Shown here piece by piece: positions 29,288 to 41,157 of a stretch of DNA of 64,000 bases (positions are counted from its first letter, which is position 1; each line of letters starts with the position of its first letter). The notes under the pieces are model-generated. The model did not search any database. It worked only from the letters and a program-made list of their open reading frames with translations, and was not told the DNA's origin. This DNA is from Henricia sp. BOLD:AAB3569 (lineage: Eukaryota; Echinodermata; Asteroidea; Spinulosida; Echinasteridae), in contig JBBELK010000009.1 in assembly GCA_037783545.1 (NCBI GenBank), positions 1,426,001 through 1,490,000 of the forward strand. The letters run 5' to 3'. A program made the position numbers and the translations under genes.

Positions 29288-30180
29288 GGGCTGCTCAGGG
29301 CGGTGTGTCCAGGTATCTACTGAGGAGGGAGGGGAAAATGATTTTTTTATTTTTTTTATTTTGTCTTCAGCTCAGAAATGTTTATAAGTACTATGGCACT
29401 TTGAATTGTTACTTACCAGTTTACCACTTGGCACTGGATGACATGTAAACACGTTCTGGCAATGTATAGTCACAGGGATGGTTGACGAGTTAAAACATCA
29501 GCTTTGCCGCTGTCTTCCACAGTTGAGGTGTAAACACGTCCACGGTCCATTCATTTGTACACACTGTGTTTTTAACTAGCGATGGATGTGGACGGTCTGT
29601 CAATGTAGCAAATCTTGGTCCGTTCCTACTTTGGATTTTCCCTAGTGTGTGTAAGCCATTAAACATCTTAGGCAGTCGGAGGACCCACCGAAGTGCATCA
29701 TTTCATATCTGCACTGCCGAAATTGTACATTAACATTCCATGTTACCCATTTCCTTAAAACTTGTAAAAAACGAAATATATGTATTTCCAGAACATGTAC
29801 ATAGATTTCTCGGAGTTACCAAATTGTTTTAAAGTTTCCTTGCCTGTTCCAAGGAATGTATTTTTTAATGTTTTGAAGTGTTTGCAAATTGGATGCAATA
29901 ATAGACCTTTATCACGGTGCGGCCATCTTCCCTTTTCTCCTATTAAAATGAACATAACCAAAGCAAGGCTTGCAGAAAAATAGGCTGGTCCCATTTTGAA
30001 ATTATTCATTGTGTGCATCACAATGACACACATGTAACACGATCAAGAAAACGCGCAGTGCAAACAGTGACTCTTTCGAAACACGAAAGGTTACACGCTA
30101 GATGTCGTGCAGATGCACTGATCGTGCCTCACACGTACCGGTACTATGGGAAACAAGACAAAGATGGATGCACTGTCAAT

Positions 30181-30743
30181 AGACCGATCCAGTAAGCTCC
30201 GCCCATTTTGGAATTGACCAATCACAGCCTCAGGTTCAGGTAACCAACATTTTTGGGTCCTCAAAATGTTGTGCACAGAGCTACGGCAAATGCAGTGCGA
30301 GTGACGCAAAAACACCATAAACATCATTTTTATCAGTGCAGAGGAGGCTAGCGAGTTTAAAATGGATTGTATAGACTATCCTAACCTACTTTTAATCCCT
30401 TCATAAATGTGTTTTTGTGTAAATGTGAAAAACTTTAGCTTGTCGTTTTGCTAAGTTTTGCATTCATTTCGTTCTAGATGTGTGTCCAGATGTTTTTGTT
30501 CGATGGCGCGCGTTACGCGTATTGCAGGCGTGTTGTACATGCACGCATACGACCGGATACCCAAGTGCACATTTTGCTTTCGAGCGTGCAGTTTCTGTGT
30601 GCGTGTGCGTGTTTCAATACGCGCTGACCAGGGCGCGGACGCTGACGCACGGCACGGCCACGCGACTCTACTGCACACGTGCATGGCACGTGTGGCATGT
30701 TGCTAGGCAATTTATAAATGGGCGGAGCTTACTGGATCGGTCT
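30181..30743. mobile_element. MITE with AGACCGATCCAGTAAGCTCC ends
   Basis: 25-bp perfect ends AGACCGATCCAGTAAGCTCC plus GCCCA and complement, with TA at both borders. The interior is unusually CpG-rich (30505-30690). Confidence 0.85.
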
Positions 30744-31109
30744 ATTATGCTATAAAATGGATTTTTAAATGAGATATTTGGAAATGGTATTTCAACATTT
30801 GGTCACATTAACAATTTAAAACAAATTTCCCTTTTGTTTGGGATTACCAAATAACAAAATCTTCAGGGATTCCAAGATGATTTGCCTGTTTTGAAAAATG
30901 TCCTACTGATGTTTGAAAAACTAAAACAATTGACACGAAATGTCACTTGTGGTAAACATTTATAGCAAGCCTATAAACAGAGATTATACATTAACAAAGA
31001 CAAATTACAACATTCCTCTTCTTTGTATGTTTTATGGTTTGTGGAGCAGTGTATGCTATGTCATAATACTGTACATAGTCAAGCCTCAATTATGGGCACT
31101 GTTAAAGAA

Positions 31110-31375
31110 GCGTGTTCAGATTTTTTCAGAAAATGAATTTCCTTTTAATTTAAGAAACATATAAAATACCTCCCCAAAAAAACTGGATGTGGAAGCAAAT
31201 TAGGTTGGTGTAATTGCTGCACTGCTTCATGTAACCTGATAAATGATATTACTAAACTTGTGGCTTTTGACCATATCCCTGGAAATATACAGATTAAGAA
31301 TGTGAAAAATATGATAAAGTTAACACCCATGGAAAAAATAGGGTGTTAAAAAAATGTGATCTGGACACGCTTCCT
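31110..31375. mobile_element. AAGCGTGTTCAGATTTTTTC MITE copy
   Basis: Left AAGAAGCGTGTTCAGATT and right GATCTGGACACGCTTCCTTT form the terminal repeats, with the CTCCCCAAAA and TGGATGTGGAAGCAA interior typical of the family. Confidence 0.8.
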
Positions 31376-31628
31376 TTAAATACTGTACATAGTCGAGCCT
31401 CAATAATATGAGCATGGTTAATACAGCATTCTTCAATCGCATAACAAGCTAACTTTTAGGTTCCTGATAATAAAGGGTTCCTGTTATACCAGGGTGATCT
31501 GCAAAATCTAAAGGACCTCATGTGGACCCTATCGATTAGCTGCCATCTTGTGGGCTACAAAATGATGTGTGCAATCATGGAAGTCCTCAAGGAACAAAGG
31601 AACTTAAAAGGTCTATTGGGCAATATCT

Positions 31629-31767
31629 GCAGCCGATTTCACGAATCCATTACGCACTGCGTAAGCCCACTTGCGCAACTTTTTATGATAACTACACGCA
31701 AGCCTATGGGGCTTATGCCATTTTCAAAAGTTGCGTAAGCTACGCAATTTTTCGTGAAATCGGCTGC
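31629..31767. mobile_element. MITE with GCAGCCGATTTCA ends, copy 2
   Basis: Same family as 597-753, with well-preserved ends (GCAGCCGATTTCACGAA and its complement). Confidence 0.8.
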
Positions 31768-31955
31768 AGATACATTATTCTAATGCTTGATGCCAGTAGC
31801 ATCTTCTCAAGTGACAGTTTTTGCTATCACTTGCATTTTTATTACAAAAATGGCCAGTATGGCAAACAGTTAAAAGTCAGAGAATTAACCAGACAGTATT
31901 TAACGTTTTCCTGGCTGCTACTAATTGCCTGAGAGTCAAGGTAACACCAAATCCT

Positions 31956-33838
31956 TTACAAACCATACTTTAACCTTTTAGGTGGAGCTGGCTGGATCTG
32001 ACTCGGTACTATGATTTCTGCTCTGGAAAAGTCTGTGACCTTGAGTCCACGTGCCTCGTGATACCTGACAAAACATCCGGATCTGCATAGGTTGAGATCA
32101 CACACATTGCAGCCAAACTGCGTGTCCCGTCGACGACCGCTCTTAGTCCTTACCCTTTCTTGGATACATTTCCTGCAGCTGCGACCTCGACCGGGAAACT
32201 TGATGAGAGAGTGTTCCACATTCTCCTCTAGGGCTTCCAGTTCGAGATTGACAAGGCTTGAGATGGATTGGGGATTGACTGCAACAGATGCGCCGCCAGG
32301 TGGCATGAGGTTGTTCGGGAAGTCTGGATTTTGTCCAGGGAAAGCTATAAGCATAGGCTGCGGAGGCACTTGCACAGACTGCTGAATGGGAGCTTCTTGT
32401 GTTGTGACGGGCAGCGTGCCACTGTCTTTCTGGAGCCTGTCCATCTTTGAGTCATTGATTAATCCAGAAGCAACCACCATGGAAAATTCTGTATACGACA
32501 GTCGTTTCCTTGTGCTAGCTGTCCACATGACGTAAGCATTACCCAAACAGATGTCGATCAGGAGCCACACAAGTCGCTTCCACCACGAGTTGGTCAGTTT
32601 CTGCAAGACTTGCCCTCGCGACAGAAGCAGCTGTTCTGGGACACTTTCCAGAACCACCGTGTGCTTGGCAAGAGCAGACGGACAAGGAGCGTTTTTGACT
32701 GTGTGTTCTCTCGTTAACGGATCGCGCAGTTTTACAGTCACAGGCTGTGTTGATCCATCATGCATGGTTGACAGGGAGTATTTGACACGTTTCCCCTGCC
32801 ACGCTGTTGCCGTGACTCCGTTAAACTGTACTGACACGGTGCTGCCAACTTCAGAGTCGTGACCAAACCTTGTGATGTCTTTTGGCCAATCGGAGCAGTC
32901 GCTGGTAATGTGAGTGTTCTGGTTCATAATCTGAAGTGCTGTTGAAGGAGAGACAAACACATTGTCTGCATAGACACGGTGCCCCTTGCCAGAGAGATCC
33001 TTGGTGAGATTCCTCGTTGCAAGATCACAGCTCATTCTTTGATCGCTGCTTTCTTTTTTCACTCCAGGCTCACGATACCACTCGAAGTTGCTGACATAGC
33101 CAGTGCTGGCATCTCGCAAGGCTAAAAGTCTCCAACAATTTGTGTGGCCCTCAAAAGCACCTGTGAGATCTTGCAAGGCCATATCTTGATGTGGCTCGTA
33201 CATGGCTATGCAGTTCATCTTAACATGCTCATGGAGGCCTTTATTGACCTTGTAGAGAGGATTGCGAGTGCATGCCTCCACGCGTCGTTCCGGGTTGGCA
33301 ATCTTCTCTGGATCCCGCCAGGGATTACTGAGATAAAAATAGTTCATGATCCGGTCAAAGCGCTCCATGCTCATGCCTGATTTGGTGATAAGTGTATTAC
33401 TAATGTACTTCTCCCTGGACCAATAATCTCTTGGATTCGGTAAAGACTGGACAGCCATGATGATACAAATACCGATAAATGTCTTCATCTCGTCCTTAGA
33501 TTCGACAGGCATCCAGGCCGAATCAATCCACTCCCACCAATCACGTCCCAAATCTCTCTTCTTTTCTCGGTAGTACTCGGCAAAATTATTTGTCTCCATT
33601 TGTGCTTCTTTATACAAGTCGTCTGGGAAAAACCGGTGGAAGAAATCCACCTCCTTTACAGAGGTATCGTTGCCTGCCAAATTTGGACCGACTGGCGCTC
33701 GAAATTGACCGAGTTTGGTGAAGCACAGTTCCTGGGTCCATGTTATTTGTTTGTCGTTGTTGCTGGTTTTTGTATTCGGCCCAGGTGTTGGTTTTTCGTC
33801 TTCTGGATCTGATTCTTCATCATACTGAAAAAGCATGT
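31956..33838 (-). CDS. piggyBac-type transposase exon (DDE_Tnp_1_7-like), probably captured
   Basis: An uninterrupted 626-codon frame from ATG 33836. The order is: acidic N-terminus; the FFHRFFPDDLYKEAQMETN core entry; a helical region with GICIIMAVQSLPNPRDYW; RNase H-like core; C-terminal cysteine-rich domain. The second and third catalytic aspartates sit in VYADNVFVSP (D291) and LIDICLGNAYVMW (D428). The first motif, QDLTGAFEG around D223, is degenerate relative to the usual DE..FKGR. The C-terminal C554-x2-C557, C576-x2-C579, C584-x3-C588 and H593 pattern is the piggyBac zinc-binding domain that recognises transposon ends. The acceptor at 33839 (AATTTACAG) and its phase join it to 34757-34822. 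No TTAA-flanked terminal repeats were recognised around it. A domesticated gene is likely; activity is unproven. Confidence 0.9.
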
Positions 33839-33909
33839 CTGTAAATTAAAATAAAGCAGGACGTCATTGAAACAGACTCTGCTGGAGCAAACCATCACAC
33901 ATCATTCCA

Positions 33910-34131
33910 AACTAGGCTGGATTCACACTGAGCTTTTTCAGGCTTAAATTTGATTTGCATCGCATGGAGGGAATTTAAAGTGAAATGACGCACTGAAAAT
34001 CACAAAATAGTGCTTTTTGCCAAATAAAGTTGATTCTTTGGTTTTCAGTGTGTTATTTCTCTCAAAATTCTTTCCACGTCAATTTGTTCCCCTAAATTTC
34101 CGTGCGAAAAGGCTCATGTGAATCCAGCCTG
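33910..34131. mobile_element. MITE with AGGCTGGATTCACA ends
   Basis: AGGCTGGATTCACACTGAGC and GGCTCATGTGAATCCAGCCT are inverted. A single related end lies at 13852. Confidence 0.75.
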
Positions 34132-34317
34132 TAAACATGCAGTGATCAAGTGATTCATTTTGACCTGATATGCTATGAGGCAAAGTTGTACACTCCCTCG
34201 TGTTTTTCCTACGAACCCAAATTTTCTCTTGGTGTTGCATGGTGAAGGAACCTACAAAATGTTGTGACTTTGCTCAGTTACGCACCCAGGCAACAAGCGC
34301 AACACCAAGAGAAAACT

Positions 34318-34712
34318 TGGGTTCTTGGAAAAAACTTGAGGGAGTATACCCTGCCTCATAGCTGAACTGGTAGAGCATCTGCCTGGTGTGTGATAGGTCT
34401 TAGAGGAAACCCGAAGGAGTACATAACTGTGCCTCATAGCTCAGCTGGAAGAGCATCTACCAGTGTGTTGGAGGTCTTGCAGAAATCTGAGGGAGAATAC
34501 CACTGTGCCTCATAGCTTAGCTGGTAGAGTATCTGCCAGGTGTGTTGGAGGCCCTGGTGAAAACCCTTAGGGAGTGTATACTACTGTGCCTTATAGCTGA
34601 ACTGCATGGTAGCTAGAGCATCTGCCTGGTGTGTGTGATACTGATAGGTCTTGGGGGAAACCTGAGAGAGCATACCACTACTGGGCCTTGTCATAGTCAT
34701 AGCTCAGCTATC
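34318..34712 (+). repeat. Tandem array of tRNA-like fragments
   Basis: Four to five irregular units of about 75-105 bp, each with TCATAGCTNAGCTGGTAGAG, CATCTGCC, GTGTG..GAGGTCT and GAGGGAGTATACCACT. This looks like an expanded SINE head. Confidence 0.75.
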
Positions 34713-34756
34713 ACCTTGCCAAAAGTGGGGTGGATGCAAAGGGGGTGGTTGCTCAC

Positions 34757-34822
34757 CAGATTTTGATTTACTTTGTACATCTTCATTGTCCTCATTGTCC
34801 TCAATGTCGCTGTTAACATCAT
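34757..34822 (-). CDS. Acidic linker exon joining shared exon to piggyBac exon
   Basis: Acceptor TTATTTGTTACAG and donor GTGAGC on the minus strand. It reads DVNSDIEDNEDNEDVQSKSK. Both phases (1 in, 1 out) fit the upstream exon at 40410-40689 and the transposase exon at 33838. Acidic N-terminal stretches are common in piggyBac-family proteins. Confidence 0.7.
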
Positions 34823-36600
34823 CTGTAACAAATAATAAATAATCAAAACGTGAGTGAATTGTAATAGACCGTGTAAGTGGCAATTGGTATCTTGCGGAAC
34901 TTTGCAGAACCTTGCCAAAATAGCAACAAAATACAGCAAGAATACATCTTACTATCTACCAATATGTGTCAAAATAAAAGCATACAATATTCAGATATTG
35001 CAATTCTCGGCAAAACACCTTCCGCCCGATTTATTCAGGGGATGTTCGCGAATACGTTCGATTGGCGCACAGATGTTTAGCAAACTCAAGAATCGTGCAT
35101 GATACATGTACAATGTATATGTGAACGCCAGATTTACATTATTGCTAGAGGAATGTCCTGAGAAAAAGAGAAAAAAAATTCTTCATAGCACAATTTTGTG
35201 TCATATCTAAGAGTTCGGCAAAGTTCTGCGCAGTTCCGCAAATTACCCACACCTGTATAAGTTTCGTTTCGGGTCACACTTCCGGTGACCAGTCAGGGAA
35301 TGGCAATGGGTTTTAACGTTGTGACGATCTTCTTTGAATTATCACTTTACCGTGTATACGTACCGCATTTATAAGCGTCCAAACACCAATAAGTGGAAAA
35401 GTCTATTGATTCAATAAATAAAATGAAGAAAATGTTGTCCAATTTTGACTTTTTGCTTCCGCTTTGCAAGTACCTTTACGAATGGCAGGTTCAGGCTTGG
35501 TGCATCTGCTAAACAATTATTATCTGGTTTTGAACGTCAACTTGAACGTTCACTTCTGTTGGGAGTAGATATGAAAGCCACCAACTAAAACCTAAACAAA
35601 TAAAGTATACACACGGTTAGGACAGAAAAATTGCAGCGCCGCGTGGATTTTATATATGTCGAGGCCTGGGGTTAACTGTTTATCTCAGACGAAAATAAAA
35701 GGTCGGATTTTTGTTCAATTAACTTTTCGTTTAAAAGGTCGCCACACGTGCTAAAACTCCTATACGTGGTCTCCGGGAAGTAGATGAATCTCGCAGCGTA
35801 CCGCAAGTTCTCGAGGTCAACTTAGGTGTGAGGTCAAAATAGAAACGGTCTGTATACTGGTAAACGATTCGAGTTAATCCCTCTTCAAATCGTTTCTCTG
35901 TTGACTGAAAACCGTGTGGCGGTTTGAAGGGAACCCTTTCCAACTTGCTGGGTTGGTCGATGATTGACAGGTTTACAACCAGCCGCCTGCACGAAGGGAA
36001 CAAAAGGCTGACTGGCGGACGACTTCAGAGGAAGCCGCCCGACTCTCCCTCCAGCCGGGCGCACCCCGGGGCATGAATGGGCTGTGGTTAACTACTCTCG
36101 ACCAGGCACAAAAGGTATTGCTGGCTTTCAGGAAGTCAAATAAACCTGGAGTATTTTTATGGCTTTTTTTTCGTTTGGGCTTTCATTTCTAATAAAAACA
36201 AGGTACCGAATTTTCAGGTTTCATTAAGTTTTGTTTATTTTGTCGAAAACGTATGTATAATTGAAAATATCTCGGAGATATTTTCCAAATCTTTATTTTT
36301 AAAATGACTTGGCTTTGACGTAAAATTGCATTTTTAAAAAGCCCCTGAACACACTAAAAAGAATATACACATTAGCTTCAATTTACTGGACCGGTCTTTA
36401 ATAAGACGCACAGACATTAGTTTATACAATAATCAAGTTGTTACGAAGCAAAATCATATTCTTATTTGAAAGTAAACACCGAGATTTTGTTCTCGAAAAC
36501 AAAACAGTATTAAATTGTGTGTAATCGTGTCTTTTTCTTAATTGTTTGATGCACCGTCGAAAATACATTTATTCACAAACATCTTTATTTGTTGGAAACC

Positions 36601-37427
36601 CTACTTTTCACATTGTTTGCCCCATGCATAAGCATATACTATTTTCTTTTGTTCATAGCGAGCTCTCTTGCAACATTCATTGAGGGCCTCGACTGTTTTG
36701 CAACGAACATCAGTGTACCAATCGGTGAACCCTGGAAACTGAATTTTCGCTTGATGGAAGATACTATGAATGATGTCTCTATTTATTTGAGGAATTTTGC
36801 ATTTTTTGTTGTTCTCGTCTCTAGAGTTCCCAGTTACATTATGGGTTGCCAGTTCCATTTTCGGTATTTCGCGTTTAAGAAGGATGACACACAGAAGTCT
36901 TCCCCTTTCGTTGTCCGTTGACCGTTTCCGTTGTACCTCCCTCAAATCGGCTTTGTATTCATTGACCGATCGCCTCATGGATTCATTTCCGCCAAGGAGA
37001 TATGTTCCATCTTCCGGACCGCTTATTATGCGTGGCAATAAGGTGGCCGGGGGAGTTTCTGTGGATGATGCCGGGGGAGTTTCTGTGGATGATGCAGGGG
37101 ACTCCCCTTGGTTTTGTAGTTCTGGCTGAGCCGTGTCACGGGAAGGAGTCAGTTGGTTTCTAGCGTCGCCCCTTTCTTTCACAAGCACAAGCTTCATCAG
37201 CTCCTGTAGCTGGTCTTGTTTGTGCTCCATGCGTTCTTGTCTCTCCTGCATTGCCGCCATTTTGGACTGAAGGTCTCGGAGGATATCGAGGACGAGTTCC
37301 CGGGGTTCCTCTTGTTGACCCATTCCCTGGAACATCTCTGTGATCTTGTTTTCGTTGACCGACACGATTTGTCGTATCCCGGCAAAATGTGCGCCATCTT
37401 CAGAGCTGTCGCTTTCGTGTCCATTAT
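36601..37427 (-). CDS. Coiled-coil and BEN-like terminal exon (alternative 3' end)
   Basis: Acceptor is a T-rich tract TTTTTTTTCTTCTTCAG before 37427. Two bases complete a GAT codon from the shared first exon, then 274 codons and TAG at 36603-36601. Order: acidic start NGHESDSSEDGAHF; a coiled coil (LRDLQSKMAAMQERQERMEH); a Ser/Thr/Pro linker with ASSTETPP twice; then a C-terminal helical domain with GRLLCVILLKREI, INRDIIHSIFHQAKIQFPG and ALNECCKRAR. The last block has the spacing of BEN domains (Leu-rich helix, FPG, final C..R motif), which bind DNA or chromatin. The BEN assignment is by eye and tentative. The length and intact frame make a real exon very likely. Confidence 0.75.
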
Positions 37428-37608
37428 CTGAAGAAGAAAAAAAATGATGTAAAAGTACGAGTCATCATTTAATTAATAATATACGTTTTTCGTTCAGTTT
37501 TAACAAAGTACCACCCAAATTCATACTGTCTTTACTTGTCTACATTATGGTCTACATGTGTTAAAGTGGAATGCAAGCGATCGCATGGACCGGGGAGCAG
37601 TGTAGGCC

Positions 37609-37936
37609 ATAGATTGGTTCCCGATCCTATCGCTTATTGCGAAAATATAAGGATCGGTAAACAGGTATAGGACGGCCAGAAATCTGCCCGTGGTTATTAT
37701 TATTATTTTAGTAAGTGCGTATATTTTGCATTGACATTTGTAACCCGGCCGTGTGTCGAACATATCCAAATGTAAATAAAGTACATCGCCTAAAGCAAAT
37801 GGGCTTCGCCAATTTTAAAATATAATTAACACACAATGCGCACGCGCAAAGACGACCAATCACAGATCAAGATGAAGCGTCCTTTACCTGTCCCTATATT
37901 CTCCTATGTGAAATATGTGGACGGGAACCAGTCTAT
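37609..37936. mobile_element. ATAGATTGGTTCCCG element, nested copy
   Basis: ATAGATTGGTTCCCGATCC and CGGGAACCAGTCTAT ends; flanks share AGGCC (37604-37608, 37937-37941). It splits an older element (37550-38035) whose intact relatives are at 38653-38875 and 61970-62195. Confidence 0.8.
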
Positions 37937-38039
37937 AGGCCAAGCATTGTTCGTTGGGTACAATGGCGGCCGCGCCGCGCATGGCTTCAATTCATCGAAA
38001 TACATACACTGGATGAAGTATGCAATAGACTACTAGGCT

Positions 38040-38495
38040 GCGTTTGGGGGTGTACTCGTGTTAACACGAGTATACTCCTGCGCGCGCGAACGGCAAGATT
38101 AACGACACTCGGATCAATGAGAGTATGCTCTCGGTACTCCCCGACAAATGGGAAGTGTGCTCTTTTTCCTGACAAGTGTCATGTGACTTGTACGAAGATG
38201 GTGGAATATGGGTGGGAATTTTGGTGAATTTGCTCACCGTGTCAACTCGAGAACTGAAACAACAACTCACTAAGGTTTGTTTTACACGGTATCGAAGGTT
38301 TTCACGACGTACGGTCTGTATTTTCTTCAGTTTCAGTGAAACAGCGTTTTTTGTGTAGTCATGGCAAGAGACGGCCATCTTGTTTAATGGCCATTCGCTC
38401 ATGCGGACTGGCCGTTCGCGTAATGTGACCCGAGTGCAATGCGCACGCATTACTCCGGAGTAGCGAGAACTGCACGCCCGAACGCAGCCCTAAAG
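38040..38495. mobile_element. MITE with GGCTGCGTT..GGGC ends
   Basis: TAGGCTGCGTTTGGGGGTGT at the left and GCCCGAACGCAGCCCTA at the right; the interior has mirrored CTCG/CGAG motifs. Confidence 0.6.
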
Positions 38496-38496
38496 T

Positions 38497-38632
38497 GTGA
38501 CGTCGGTTGCCATGGTAATTGGGTCTAAACATTCGCTGGTAATCTGGAACGTCCATTGGTATAGCGCAGGGAAACAGTTCACTGGTTTTAGTGTAGACCC
38601 AAAAACCATGGCAACACACAAAGGGTGACCTT
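38497..38632. mobile_element. GTTGCCATGG palindromic MITE
   Basis: GGTTGCCATGGTAATTGGGT and ACCCAAAAACCATGGCAACA arms. Related copies are at 49725-49900, 57020-57182 and 60115-60320. Confidence 0.7.
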
Positions 38633-38652
38633 TTCACTTTACTAGTCTATTG

Positions 38653-38875
38653 AAGCCATGCGCCGGCCGCCATTGTACCCCACGAACAATACTTGGCATA
38701 TAGACTCCCCGGTCCATGCGATCGCTTTCCGATGCCACTTAACACATGTAGACCATGACGTATATACTATAGTGAAGACAGTATGACCAGTCTAGGCAAT
38801 GCATTGTATTAGGTGGGGTACAATGGCGGACGGTGGTTTCAATTATAGACGTCGTTGCTTCATCCAGTTTATATA
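38653..38875. mobile_element. GCGCCGGCCGCCATTGTACC element, copy 1
   Basis: ATGCGCCGGCCGCCATTGTA to ACAATGGCGGACGGTGGTTT, with ACACATGTAGACCATGA inside. It shares most of its length with 61970-62195. Confidence 0.75.
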
Positions 38876-39679
38876 TATATCGATGCTTCGATTCTCGTAT
38901 ACTTGTAATTAATATATTCAGCGTTTTAAGGCCTTTTGTCGACAACTTTTTGAAATTGCTCATGGTAGCCACGGACCTTTGTGGATATTTTATGTCCAAA
39001 ATGTTCGCCTCTACTCAGAGGCCTCTTTAGTGGTTCATGATTCATCCAGTGTATATATATCAATGGATATATCACTCACTCGATCTTACTCAAGATGACA
39101 GAACGGTAGGCAGACGATAATGCTTTCCAGTTTTGAAAGATTAACCAAATACAGTTTCAGCCGTTATTCAACCAATGCTTAATTTCCGATGATTAAACCT
39201 GGTAAATGCTTTCCGATGATTAAAATAATATTGTTATTATCCCTTTTAAGTTTTTTAAACTCAGTCCCGGTACCGAATTAAAGCTACGTTGAAAAACCAA
39301 TGACGATCATAGGAAAAACAAATTTGCAAAGTTCTGAAAATTATCTTGGCATAAAACAAAACCAACCATATAGAACTTGGCTAAAAAAAGAAAAACGTAA
39401 AATATCTCTACAGACGCAAATTAATTTCCAGGGCATACGCTCGATCGTAATCCGCATTTTTTTTAGATCGTGCGGGACTCCGCAAGACTCGTCGAGTTCC
39501 GCCATGCGGAGACCTAGTATAGCAGCTTCACCACGCAGCTTATACCAGCGACCGTTTGGGTTTTTTAGGTACCATTTTGACACCACGTCAAAATTAGCAG
39601 TTTCATCTCCTCGGGGTCCACTGTAAACATTCCTAAAATACCATTTATTACTTTTGAGAAAAGTTAATTGATCAAAACC

Positions 39680-39891
39680 AGGCGCGGATCCAGAGGGAGG
39701 TGGGTGGGTGGGAGGGAGGGAGGGGTGGGGTTTGGGGGTCAAAACCCCTCCCTGCTCCGACACCAAACAAATATAATGTAATGATTTTTTGTGTCCGCCT
39801 GTCCGAAACGAGCTGACATAAAAATCTGACGGGCAAAACCCCTCCCTGGTGGCAAAACCCCCTCCTAGAAAAATTCCTGGATCCGCCCCTG
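39680..39891. mobile_element. CAGGCGCGGATCCAG element with 5-bp target duplication
   Basis: CAGGCGCGGATCCAG and CTGGATCCGCCCCTG ends, flanked by AAAAC on both sides. It is rich in CCCTCC blocks and is similar in design to 26848-27130. Confidence 0.85.
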
Positions 39892-40409
39892 AAAACGTTC
39901 ATACAATTTTAATTCTGACCGTTTATTTCCGTCTTTTATATAAACTGGTAACCCTATACGTAATATAAAAACCCACACAGCCATGACAGCGCGTCGCTGG
40001 TGGTTCTTGATTCGGCTTTAATGATCAGAGACGGGAGATATTTTCTCTACGTCTCTGAAATTATATTTTCGATTTCCGTGAACGTTCAAGTTTTCGTTCA
40101 AACCAGCTGTGTTTGTTTAGCCACGTTATTATTTCTAAGATGCATGCACCAAGCCCGAGCCTGCCTTTCGTAACGATACTTGCAAACAGGAAACGAAAGG
40201 TCAAACATTTTTATTTTCTTCATTTTATTTTATGAATCGATTTTAGTTTTACAAACGCGGTACGGTAATGTGAGAATTCAAAGAAGATCGCCACAACGTA
40301 AAAATACCATTGCCATTCCCTGACTGGTCTCCGGAAGAGTGACCCGAAACAACACTTACACGCCGGTCTAAATTTACTAGTCGTACCATACACAATCATT
40401 ACGACCTAC

Positions 40410-40689
40410 CGTCATGACCGTGCATATCGTCCGTGCTACAGTCTGTTTCAGAGTCGTGTTCCGTTGCACCGTATGGGTTGTCCATTGTACTCCATGACGT
40501 GGTTGCCCCGTGATGGCCGTCGTCTTTATTACCATTACGACCAGCCATGCTGCTCGTGTAAAATCGTCGGTCGGCATTCGCGTAATTCATGGGTTCCGCT
40601 TGTTCCATGCTGCAGTTGGCAAGCTCGGATGTTTCCCCGTCCGATGAGGGTTCTTCCTTTACAACGACGCTGGAAAAACTCGACTCCAT
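40410..40689 (-). CDS. Shared first coding exon of BEN-like / piggyBac gene
   Basis: The start ATG at 40689 sits in ACAATGG, a good Kozak context. 93 codons are followed by one base and donor GTAGGT. The exon is rich in Ser, Asp, Glu and Asn and has VVVKEEP near its start, a sumoylation consensus. Its phase-1 end joins in frame with both 37427 (BEN-like exon) and 34822 (acidic exon leading to the transposase). The products would be about 368 and 742 residues. An in-frame ATG at 40743 would add 18 residues. Confidence 0.75.
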
Positions 40690-41150
40690 TGTGACAAAAA
40701 AAGTGACCCGCAAAAAACCCAATGGCAAGACCTGCAACAACAACGCAAATCTTTCGAGTGTTTTGTGTACGTGTATTTTGCGTATTTTGTATGCACTATT
40801 TTGTTATGCTGGTTCAATGCAAAATGCTACGTAAGCGAATGCACGCTGTGTGCAGGTTGTACGTGTGTACGTACGTACGTGAATACTACGTGTACGGTAT
40901 GGTACGCGGTGAAACCATTCCCGAATTGTGAATATTCATGACGTGCGTATTGACGTAAGGTGGCTTACGCACGCACACGGCACGTGCACACAAATATTTA
41001 ACGTAGCCTACATTTTGTTTCGGATTATGTGCGTTTCCGCTTGTGTAGTTGTTTTCCTTCCTCCATTATGTACCGTACATGTAACAATTACAACCTCGCC
41101 GATCTATTTACATTTTAAAATGTGAACAACCTCGCTCGTAAATTTATTGT
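40690..41150. promoter_or_regulatory. Probable promoter region of the minus-strand gene
   Basis: The region upstream of the first ATG is rich in CG, ACGT and TACGT steps (for example 40858-40885). This contrasts with the AT-rich surroundings and suits a promoter. No core element was identified, so the call rests on position and composition only. Confidence 0.3.
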
Positions 41151-41157
41151 GAATCCT

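Larger units (their letters stand above)
29288..31955. other. Convergent intergenic spacer after FANCI
   Basis: This separates the FANCI stop from the end of the piggyBac-like exon on the other strand. It should contain both 3' UTRs. An ATTAAA hexamer at about 29658 could be the FANCI poly(A) signal. The rest is MITEs (30181-30743, 31110-31375, 31629-31767). No further coding exon was recognised. Confidence 0.5.
33839..34756. other. Intron with MITE and tRNA-like tandem array
   Basis: Between the transposase exon and its upstream exon lie an inverted-repeat element (about 33910-34131) and a tandem array of tRNA-like fragments (about 34318-34712). No coding signal was seen. Confidence 0.6.
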
